Shown here in pieces: positions 1 through 4,734 of a DNA stretch of 7,429 nucleotides (position 1 is its first letter; each line of letters opens with the position of its first letter). The translations under genes were made by a program, and so were the position numbers. The stretch covers positions 1-7,429 of the forward strand of contig CBINHE010000153.1 of assembly GCA_966250375.1 (NCBI GenBank), written 5' to 3'. Below the pieces are notes generated by a model. It saw only the letters and a program-made list of their open reading frames with translations, was not told the origin of the DNA and searched no databases. Source of the DNA: CAMLDH01 sp966250375. Lineage in GTDB: Bacteria > Pseudomonadota > Gammaproteobacteria > Burkholderiales > Burkholderiaceae_D.

Positions 1-53
1 CCTGAGCAAGTTACTTGGGCTGCCGAGCTGAGGCTTCATGCGATTGCCCTGCG

Positions 54-986
54 TCAATGCTTGATATGACTTGGCGGCGTATGTAATGTGTATGCAGAGG
101 CCTCAGTGGCAAATAACTGTGCACAATCCACTTGATCAAATTGGTAATGCTGGCCGCAAAAATCGCAATCAATTCCGAGTGAGCCCAAATCGTTGAGCGC
201 AGAATCGATTTCCGCCCGACCCAGCATTTTCAGCATGCTGCCCACTTTTTCCCGCGTGCAGCCGCAATGAAAACGCGGATGCTGTGCGTCGAATACCCTG
301 ATCGTTTCTTCCCAGAACAAACGGCGCATCAAGGTTTGAATATCGGTCGCCAGTAATTCCTCATTGCGCAGTGTCGAGCCAAGCATCACCATGCGGTTCC
401 ATGCTTCCGCTTCATCTTCGGCAGGTGCACCGATGCCACCCTCTTTCGGCAGCTTTTGCAGCAGCAAGCCGCGCGACACATTCTCGTCGGCGGCCAGCCA
501 CAATTTGGTGTCCAGTTGCTCGGAGCGCAGCATGTAATTTTCGATGACGGTCGCGATCGAGTCGCCATCGAGCGGAACGATCCCTTGGTAGGGCTGCTGA
601 CCCGGAAATTTATCTTTCGGATCAAGCGTAATCACAAAGCGTCCGTGGCCATGCAGGTTGACCAGTTGCGGTAGTTGGGCGTTATCATCAATGTTCGCAT
701 CCGGTACAAGCTTGGCAGTCGCACGTAATTGCAGTTCTGAATCGCACTCCACCACTAACAGCCGTACCGGGCCGTCGCCATGGATTTGCATGACGATGGC
801 GCCATTGAATTTCAGATTGGCCGATAGAAGCGCTGCGGCCGACAGCATCTCCCCCAACAAGGTTTTGACCGCTTTCGGATAATCCTGACGCCCCTGCACT
901 TGGCGCCAGGTCTCTGAAATCTCGATCAGCTCGCCGCGTACCGACGCCTCTTCCAACATGAATTTTTGCAGCGTGTCCATCATCAT
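54..986 (-). CDS. hslO: Hsp33 redox-regulated chaperone
   Basis: Hsp33 is a cytosolic holdase activated by oxidation: zinc-bound cysteines form disulfides, the protein unfolds partly and dimerises, and it then binds unfolding proteins. The 310-residue product is slightly longer than the usual roughly 290. The C-terminal zinc site is complete: CGC at residues 241-243 and CDFC at 274-277, a CxC-X30-CxxC arrangement. Family landmarks include VRGEL near 16-20, YQGIVPL at 133-139 and SEQLDT at 155-160. Two extra cysteines (81, 288) lie outside the site. The start is ambiguous because three ATG codons stand in tandem (986, 983, 980); the purine-rich GGATTGG just upstream is spaced best for the second or third, and homologues usually begin at MDTLQKF. 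The gene overlaps the preceding carbonic anhydrase stop by ATGA, so it probably depends on the same transcript and on coupled translation. No terminator is visible in the 53 bp after it. Confidence 0.96.
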   Translation of the reverse strand: MMMDTLQKFMLEEASVRGELIEISETWRQVQGRQDYPKAVKTLLGEMLSAAALLSANLKFNGAIVMQIHGDGPVRLLVVECDSELQLRATAKLVPDANIDDNAQLPQLVNLHGHGRFVITLDPKDKFPGQQPYQGIVPLDGDSIATVIENYMLRSEQLDTKLWLAADENVSRGLLLQKLPKEGGIGAPAEDEAEAWNRMVMLGSTLRNEELLATDIQTLMRRLFWEETIRVFDAQHPRFHCGCTREKVGSMLKMLGRAEIDSALNDLGSLGIDCDFCGQHYQFDQVDCAQLFATEASAYTLHTPPSHIKH

Positions 987-1507
987 CCAATCCGTTTTAA
1001 ATTCGTTTTGAAGAACTGACCGCGCTCGACGTAATTGCTGACGTTGTCATGCATGCGCGCGATATCTTCTTCACTCAAGGCCCGCACCGCTTTTGCCGGA
1101 GTGCCGATGATCAAGGAGTTGTCGGGAAATTCTTTCCCTTCAGTTATTAAAGCACCTGCCCCGATAAGGCAATTCTTGCCGATTTTGGCGCCATTCAAAA
1201 TTACCGCTTGAATACCCACCAGCGAGCCGTCGCCAATCGTGCAGCCGTGCAGCATTGCCTGATGGCCAACCGTCACATTTCTGCCAATGGTCAACGGGCA
1301 ACCAGGGTCGGTATGCAATACGCAACTCTCCTGTACATTGCTGTTCTCGCCGACTGTAATCAACTCATTGTCGCCACGGATCGCGGCACTGGGCCAGATA
1401 CTGGCAAAGGCCTCTATCTTTACCTTGCCGATGACGTTAGCGGAGTCGGCGATATACACCGATGGGTCAATCTCGGGCGCATGTTCGCCCAATTGGTAGA
1501 TAGCCAT
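983..1507 (-). CDS. Gamma carbonic anhydrase family protein (YrdA/CaiE-like left-handed beta-helix)
   Basis: This 174-residue protein is a left-handed parallel beta-helix of hexapeptide repeats, which in this family forms a cytosolic trimer with zinc at the subunit interfaces. The three histidine ligands are present: H65 (in VLHTD), H82 and H87 (in GHQAMLHGC). Further repeat signatures are IGDGSLVGIQAVI, IGKNCLIGAGA and IIGTPAKAVR (residues 134-143). The length matches the YrdA/PaaY type; the acidic proton-shuttle loop of archaeal Cam is not evident, so actual CO2 hydration is uncertain and an acyl-thioesterase-like or unknown role is possible. ATG 1507 (MAIYQLG) fits family N-termini; the open frame continues upstream to 1915 but only as the antisense of the next gene. 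The Shine-Dalgarno sequence is weak (GGAA). The gene leads a two-gene unit with hslO (ATGA overlap) and is transcribed divergently from the DUF455 gene. Confidence 0.92.
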   Translation of the reverse strand: MAIYQLGEHAPEIDPSVYIADSANVIGKVKIEAFASIWPSAAIRGDNELITVGENSNVQESCVLHTDPGCPLTIGRNVTVGHQAMLHGCTIGDGSLVGIQAVILNGAKIGKNCLIGAGALITEGKEFPDNSLIIGTPAKAVRALSEEDIARMHDNVSNYVERGQFFKTNLKRIG

Positions 1508-1604
1508 GGATTTCCATATGAATTTGTTGGGAAATGTGTGCTGCTGTGTTTGACTTAGTGCCGCTATACTAAACTTTTCAACTCTCCATTTTACCGCCGC
1601 CCGC
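1508..1604. promoter_or_regulatory. Divergent intergenic region, candidate promoters
   Basis: These 97 bp separate the leftward carbonic anhydrase-hslO pair from the rightward DUF455 gene and must hold both start regions unless the transcripts begin elsewhere. A TATACT at 1565-1570 is a good rightward -10 hexamer, 34 bp before the DUF455 ATG. No convincing -35 stands 16-18 bp upstream of it; the TTGACT at 1550-1555 is only 9 bp away, too close. On the minus strand TTGAAA (centred near 1577) could be a -35, but its partner hexamer is poor. The assignment rests on hexamer similarity alone. Confidence 0.3.
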
Positions 1605-2435
1605 ATGAATGCACCGTCGAACCAGAATTTTGTTACTGCGCCAAACGAACTGCGCGCTGCTGCATTGTACTGGCTGGCCGAAATCCAGCCAGTCGTGAAG
1701 GCAAAGGGCGTCATGGCACTGGCGCAGGCTTGGCTGGCTGGCGATGCCGAATTGTCAATCGATGCAACATTGACGCCGTGGCGGCCGATTCCGGGCCGCC
1801 CGTCTCGACCGGAGCTGGTGCCGCCTTTGGCAGTTAAGCACCGTTCAATGCGTACGGTTGAAGGCCGTGCGGCGCTGATCCATGCGTTAGCGCATATCGA
1901 ATTCAACGCCATCAACCTCGCGCTCGATGCGATCTGGCGCTTCCCGGAAATGCCGCGTGATTATTATGCGGACTGGCTACAAGTTGCGGCGGAAGAAGCG
2001 TTGCACTTTTCCCTGCTATCAGAGCATTTGCAGACGCAAGGTTTTCAATACGGTGACTTCACTGCGCACAACAGTTTGTGGGACATGGCTGAGAAAACGC
2101 GGGGCGATGTTCTTGCCCGTATTGCACTTGTGCCGCGAACATTGGAGGCGCGTGGTCTCGACGCGTCGCCACCGATGCGAGCCAAGTTGGCCCAAGCTGG
2201 CGACATCGCCGTTGCAGAAATTCTCGACATCATTCTGCGTGACGAAATCGGTCATGTCGCGATTGGCAATCGCTGGTTTGGCTGGTTGTGCGACAAGCGA
2301 GGATTGGAGCCGATCGCGACCTATGCTGCACTTGCGTTGCAATACAAGGCGCCGCAATTGCGTGGACCATTCAACCTTGAGGCGAGAAGGGCGGCTGGGT
2401 TCAGCGAGTTGGAATTGGCGGCGCTGATGCTTTGA
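1605..2435 (+). CDS. DUF455 ferritin-like domain protein, probable di-metal enzyme
   Basis: This 276-residue soluble protein belongs to the DUF455 (COG2833) ferritin-like family, whose biochemical role is not established. The sequence shows the metal-site pattern of a four-helix di-iron bundle: HALAHIE at residues 93-99, EEALH at 130-134 (ExxH) and DEIGH at 213-217 (ExxH), each in a helical, alanine- and leucine-rich setting. The proline-rich segment PGRPSRPELVPP (about 63-74) followed by VEGRAALIHALAHIE is typical of the family. The C-terminal region PQLRGPFNLEARRAAGFS is also characteristic. There is no signal peptide and no membrane segment. The ATG at 1605 lacks a clear Shine-Dalgarno sequence (upstream is pyrimidine and GC rich), but no better start exists and MNAP is a plausible N-terminus. 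The gene is monocistronic as seen here and converges on the LOG gene with only 2 bp between the stops. Oxygenase or hydroxylase chemistry is possible from the fold but is an inference. Confidence 0.9.
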   Translation: MNAPSNQNFVTAPNELRAAALYWLAEIQPVVKAKGVMALAQAWLAGDAELSIDATLTPWRPIPGRPSRPELVPPLAVKHRSMRTVEGRAALIHALAHIEFNAINLALDAIWRFPEMPRDYYADWLQVAAEEALHFSLLSEHLQTQGFQYGDFTAHNSLWDMAEKTRGDVLARIALVPRTLEARGLDASPPMRAKLAQAGDIAVAEILDIILRDEIGHVAIGNRWFGWLCDKRGLEPIATYAALALQYKAPQLRGPFNLEARRAAGFSELELAALML

Positions 2436-2437
2436 TT

Positions 2438-3034
2438 TCAAGGGAGCAGAGTTGTCGCGTCGGCGCGATTCAGAAGTTTGTCGCGATAGCCCGGCTGATA
2501 CGTTCTAAAGCGCTTCAGTAATGCCGGTGCATCCGTTTCGTGCATCAACAGGGAGGCTTGTTCTGCTTTCAAAAAGCGCTCATCTACCAAATGCTGCATG
2601 AATTCGATCAATCTGTTGTAAAAACCGCATGCATTCAGCAGGCCGATCGGTTTGTCGTGGAAACCGAGTTGCGACCATGTTAGTACTTCAAACAGTTCTT
2701 CCAGCGTGCCGATACCACCGGGCATCGCGATAAAGCCATCCGACAGTTCCGCCATCATCGCTTTGCGCTCATGCATGTCCTTCACGATATGCAGGCGAGT
2801 CAAACCAGCGTGGCCGACTTCCTTGTCCATCAGCGCTTTCGGAATCACGCCAGTGGCTTCGCCGCCTAGGTGCAAAACTTCATCGGCGATGATGCCCATG
2901 AGTCCGACGTTGCCGCCCCCATAGACCAACGCGATATTGTCGCTGACCATTTCCTTTGCCAATGCGCGGGCCGCGTCCGCATACAGTGGCATCGCACCAG
3001 CGGAGGAGCCGCAATAGACGCAGATGGATTTCAT
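2438..3034 (-). CDS. LOG family protein (TIGR00730), nucleotide 5'-monophosphate phosphoribohydrolase
   Basis: LOG-family Rossmann-fold proteins cleave the N-glycosidic bond of nucleoside 5'-monophosphates; plant and several bacterial members release free cytokinin bases, while others act in nucleotide salvage. The 198-residue product starts ICVYCGSSAG (residues 4-13), has the phosphate-loop-like YGGGNVGLMG (38-47), the conserved RK pair at 90-91 within MHERKAMM, and the family signature PGGIGTLEE at 105-113 with the catalytic glutamate. The length is normal for a type I LOG. I chose ATG 3034 because family members begin at this MKSICVYCGSS. An in-frame ATG at 3062-3064 would add ten residues (MTKKRNWKIE), but that codon lies in the terminal repeat of the neighbouring MITE-like element and has no ribosome binding site. 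The stop faces the DUF455 stop across 2 bp, with no obvious terminator between them. Confidence 0.94.
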   Translation of the reverse strand: MKSICVYCGSSAGAMPLYADAARALAKEMVSDNIALVYGGGNVGLMGIIADEVLHLGGEATGVIPKALMDKEVGHAGLTRLHIVKDMHERKAMMAELSDGFIAMPGGIGTLEELFEVLTWSQLGFHDKPIGLLNACGFYNRLIEFMQHLVDERFLKAEQASLLMHETDAPALLKRFRTYQPGYRDKLLNRADATTLLP

Positions 3035-3061
3035 TTCAATTTTCCAGTTTCTCTTTTTCGT

Positions 3062-3092
3062 CATTACACAGAAGTCAGAAATTAAGGCGACG
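3062..3092 (+). repeat. Left terminal inverted repeat of the MITE-like element
   Basis: This 31-bp arm begins CATTACACAGAAGTCAG and ends GGCGACG. It pairs with 3287-3317; mismatches fall at arm positions 18, 21 and 23. Its first three bases supply the spurious upstream ATG of the LOG reading frame. Read outward, it contains TGTAAT, a -10-like hexamer, but no suitable -35 at 17 bp. Confidence 0.85.
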
Positions 3093-3142
3093 CTCGTATG
3101 GTGGGCACTCCTTCCCCTTCAAGGGGGCGTAGCAGGGAATTC

Positions 3143-3193
3143 GGATCGCATGCGATCCACCTGCGGAGCGGATTGCGCTTGCAAGCGCAATCC
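3143..3193. repeat. Two perfect palindromes inside the MITE-like element
   Basis: Positions 3143-3158 form the 16-bp perfect palindrome GGATCGCATGCGATCC. Positions 3170-3193 form a 24-bp perfect palindrome whose half is GGATTGCGCTTG. Eleven bases separate them. The facing halves GCGATCC and GGATTGC can also pair with one G-T wobble, so alternative cruciform or RNA folds are possible. Neither is followed by a T-tract, so they are not intrinsic terminators. Confidence 0.85.
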
Positions 3194-3205
3194 TCTTGGT
3201 TGGGA

Positions 3206-3244
3206 TGGGGATGGGTTTTACGCTGCGGACTTAACCCATCCCCA
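3206..3244. repeat. Strong hairpin inside the MITE-like element
   Basis: The arm TGGGGATGGGTT (3206-3217) pairs perfectly with AACCCATCCCCA (3233-3244) across a 15-base loop. The stem extends about four more pairs beyond a single mismatch. There is no U-tract on either strand, so it is structural rather than a classical terminator. Confidence 0.8.
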
Positions 3245-3286
3245 CCCTAGCCCTCCCCTTGAAAGGGCGGGAACACGTCGGCTCTC

Positions 3287-3317
3287 CGTCGCCTAAGTTA
3301 CTGACTTCTGTGTAATG
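3287..3317 (-). repeat. Right terminal inverted repeat of the MITE-like element
   Basis: This is the inverted partner of 3062-3092, starting CGTCGCC and ending CTGACTTCTGTGTAATG on the plus strand. The arms match at 28 of 31 positions, including a perfect outer 17 and inner 7. Confidence 0.85.
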
Positions 3318-3355
3318 CGTCAGTGATAGCTTGTTGTTCAGTGTATTTGCACGAA

Positions 3356-3718
3356 TTACGCACGTACCCATGCGACAACCAGTAAGTCGCGATAAAAGAA
3401 TCTATAGCGCCACATCAGTTCGAACATCAGGTGCGGATAGAGCCAGACGTTTTCGATATTTGCCCAGCGGTCGGCAGAAATTACGGAAAGATCAATAACT
3501 GCGTGAAAACCGAATTGCCGATATCGTTTTTATTGCGAAGTGGTAGTACAGATTGCCCGTCGAGATAGTCATCTCTTCGGCAATCGGAATCATGAAGTTC
3601 GGCTCGTCAAATTCATTGAACAGCCGAGCGCCTACGCCAAAATTCGTTCGCCGATACGGTGTGGGGCTTTGTTTTGCATAGCTTTGTCTTTCGTCCCATT
3701 TTGGTTTTTTGCTAGCAT
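3356..3718 (-). pseudogene. TetR-family regulator, multiply frameshifted and 3'-truncated
   Basis: TetR proteins bind operators through an N-terminal helix-turn-helix and sense ligands through the C-terminal domain. Four pieces of one such protein line up on the minus strand in changing frames. Piece 1 starts at ATG 3718 (MLAKNQNG...) and runs to HRIGERIL at 3638. Piece 2 continues VGARLFNEFDEPN...IAEEM.IS.GNLYYHF (3635-3537), the helix-turn-helix region; the join lacks one base at about 3636-3637. Piece 3 continues NKNDIGNSVFTQLL (3534-3484) after another one-base loss next to YYHF, then meets TAA. Piece 4, in a new frame from 3481, reads WLYPHLMF and ELMWRYRFFYRDL, then leaves the family pattern and stops at 3356. 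About ten residues seem missing between pieces 3 and 4, and roughly the last 80-90 codons expected of the family are absent. The MITE-like element begins 38 bp beyond. It cannot make a working repressor. Confidence 0.82.
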
Positions 3719-3915
3719 AACACTGATAAATCAATCCACGATAGCCACCGGTTCTTTAGCCGGCTGCGACTTTCAGGTAACGCGCCAAACCATCCAGCAC
3801 ATTGTTCCGGCGTGTCAAAAGAATGGCGATAAGAAGATGCCGCAAATGGATGTCGATCAGATGGCGTTGCAGTAGTTGCTAAGCGCATCCCCTTCGATCG
3901 ACGCCAGTACTAGTA
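3719..3915. other. Intergenic DNA without a recognisable gene
   Basis: This stretch lies between the fasciclin stop codon and the start of the broken TetR gene. I see no credible coding region. Minus-strand pieces such as VLASIEGDALSNYCNAI and RRNNVLDGLARYLKVAAG have protein-like composition but lie in different frames and match no family I can name; they may be relics. A perfect 12-bp palindrome AGTACTAGTACT (3906-3917) overlaps the fasciclin stop and has no T-tract. Confidence 0.5.
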
Positions 3916-4392
3916 CTATTCTTCCTTTTTCGGTAAAACTACCGTATCAATCGCGTGAATAATGCCGTTGTCTGCGATCACGTCGCTTTGCGTGACCTTC
4001 GCGTTATTGACTGTGACCTGTCCGTTATCTGAAGCAAGACGAAGCGTCGTGCCTTGAACGGTTTTTATATTTCCAGGTTTTACCTCGGCTACCAAAATCT
4101 TTCCGGGTACGACATGATAGGCCAGCACTTGCGCCAATTTGGCTTTGTCTTTTATCAGTGCATCCCAAGTGCCTGTCGGCAGTTTCGCGAATGCTTCATC
4201 CGATGGCGCAAATACCGTATATGGCCCAGAGCTTTTGAGCGCTTCCGTAAAACCTGCTGCTTTTAGTGCGGCGACAAATGTCTTCAACGATCCCGTTGCA
4301 ATCGCAGTATCAACGATATCGGCAGCAAAAGTATAGGAGGCACCGCCCAGCGCCATGACTGCAACAACTATTCCAGAAACTAATTTTTTCAT
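3916..4392 (-). CDS. Secreted fasciclin (FAS1) domain protein
   Basis: FAS1 domains are extracellular adhesion-type modules; bacterial single-domain members are exported, small and mostly of unknown specific role. The 158-residue product opens with a signal peptide MKKLVSGIVVAVMALGG, with likely cleavage after TFA at about residue 23, leaving one FAS1 domain (about 24-155). The family H1 box is seen as GPYTVFAPSDEAFAKLP (56-72), the central YHVVPGK at 92-98, and the H2 box as GIIHAIDTVVLP (143-154). There is no lipobox and no membrane anchor, so a periplasmic or released protein is expected. ATG 4392 is chosen over the in-frame ATG 4434 because AAGGAG stands 6 bp upstream and the signal peptide begins there. 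A short frame ending in an ATGA overlap with this start may be a leader. Downstream no terminator is apparent. Confidence 0.93.
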   Translation of the reverse strand: MKKLVSGIVVAVMALGGASYTFAADIVDTAIATGSLKTFVAALKAAGFTEALKSSGPYTVFAPSDEAFAKLPTGTWDALIKDKAKLAQVLAYHVVPGKILVAEVKPGNIKTVQGTTLRLASDNGQVTVNNAKVTQSDVIADNGIIHAIDTVVLPKKEE

Positions 4393-4544
4393 AGAGAACT
4401 CCTTGACTTGTAGCAAGCAAAAATAAACCAGCAACCCGGTTGACGGTTGCAGTCATGTTGCAATGAGGTTGAATAAATGAAAATGAATTCACCAAGATGA
4501 GTTGTCAAACTCTTGGAAAAGTTCAAAATCAAGCGCGTTGTCAT
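4389..4544 (-). CDS. Candidate 51-residue leader ORF before the fasciclin gene
   Basis: A reading frame begins at ATG 4544 (MTTRLILNFSKSLTTHLGEF...) and ends with TGA at 4389-4391, overlapping the fasciclin ATG as ATGA. AAAGGA stands just upstream, though the spacing to ATG is short (about 3-4 bases). The predicted peptide is mildly hydrophobic with three cysteines and matches no family I know. The arrangement would allow translational coupling to the fasciclin gene, but that gene has its own strong ribosome binding site and the low-complexity AT-rich sequence could be plain untranslated leader. The frame also stays open upstream to an ATG at 4628. Chance is a serious alternative. Confidence 0.2.
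   Translation of the reverse strand: MTTRLILNFSKSLTTHLGEFIFIYSTSLQHDCNRQPGCWFIFACYKSRSSL
4399..4404 (-). promoter_or_regulatory. Ribosome binding site of the fasciclin gene
   Basis: AAGGAG (minus strand) lies six bases before ATG 4392. It is the best Shine-Dalgarno sequence in the window and decides the start in favour of MKKLVSG over the upstream in-frame ATG. Confidence 0.85.
4499..4512. promoter_or_regulatory. Inverted repeat overlapping a -35-like box upstream of the fasciclin gene
   Basis: GAGTT-N4-AACTC is a perfect 5-bp-arm inverted repeat. On the minus strand the consensus -35 hexamer TTGACA (4503-4508) falls within it. The -10 about 17 bp further (CATTTT) is poor. It could be an operator in the fasciclin promoter, about 105 bp from the ATG. 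The rest of the 4393-4688 gap shows nothing clearer. Confidence 0.25.
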
Positions 4545-4688
4545 GATTCCTTTCTGGAAAGGGGGGATTATCTTTAGCGGAAAAATAGTTTCGCTTTGAT
4601 CGAACGCATCTTTGAGGATGCCAAACATTGCATGGGTCCTGTTGATGTATGGACTTTTATCCGCGCATCTGGTATTTCATCCGGCAAT

Positions 4689-4712
4689 AAAAAACCCCGC
4701 AAGGTGCGGGGT
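4689..4712 (-). terminator. Rho-independent terminator of the TRAP permease genes
   Basis: On the minus strand a perfect 7-bp stem ACCCCGC/GCGGGGT with a 5-base loop is followed by a run of six T. It begins 23 bp after the stop of the TRAP large permease, so it ends the transporter transcript before the fasciclin promoter region. Confidence 0.93.
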
Positions 4713-4734
4713 CTGGGTGGCGTCAACAAATCGG

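Larger units (their letters stand above)
3062..3317. mobile_element. MITE-like element, 256 bp, non-coding
   Basis: A 256-bp block is bounded by inverted termini of 31 bp that match at 28 positions; the outer 17 (CATTACACAGAAGTCAG) are identical. The flanks carry CGT at 3059-3061 and again at 3318-3320, compatible with a 3-bp target duplication, although so short a repeat could be chance. The interior holds paired CCCCTT/AAGGGG motifs near both ends, two perfect palindromes and a 12-bp-stem hairpin. No open frame looks real. This is the form expected of a miniature element mobilised in trans by a transposase; the parental insertion sequence cannot be named from the sequence alone. It sits 27 bp upstream of the LOG start codon and against the 3' end of a broken TetR gene. 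A large intergenic repeat of another kind would be the main alternative. Confidence 0.72.

Noticed and set aside
1508..1915. An in-frame N-terminal extension of the carbonic anhydrase gene by 136 codons
   Set aside because: It runs antisense through the start of the DUF455 gene, has low-complexity composition, and family members begin at MAIYQLG.
1927..2427. A 166-codon rightward frame inside the DUF455 gene
   Set aside because: Arg/Cys-rich shadow translation in a second frame of a clearly conserved gene.
3143..3244. A CRISPR array or tandem repeat in the palindromic zone
   Set aside because: The repeats are inverted palindromes of different sequence, not regularly spaced direct repeats with spacers.
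3024..3296. A 90-codon rightward frame across the MITE-like element
   Set aside because: Its composition reflects the palindromic repeat sequence and it crosses the element boundary; no protein features.
3540..3875. A 111-codon rightward frame over the TetR locus
   Set aside because: It is antisense to the TetR relic and lacks any recognisable domain.
3906..3917. Palindrome AGTACTAGTACT as the fasciclin terminator
   Set aside because: Short AT-rich stem with no loop and no following T-tract on the minus strand.
4498..4524. A sigma-E-type promoter (GAACTT) for the fasciclin gene
   Set aside because: The -35 motif matches, but no TCTGA-like -10 occurs 16-17 bp downstream; kept only as a remark.
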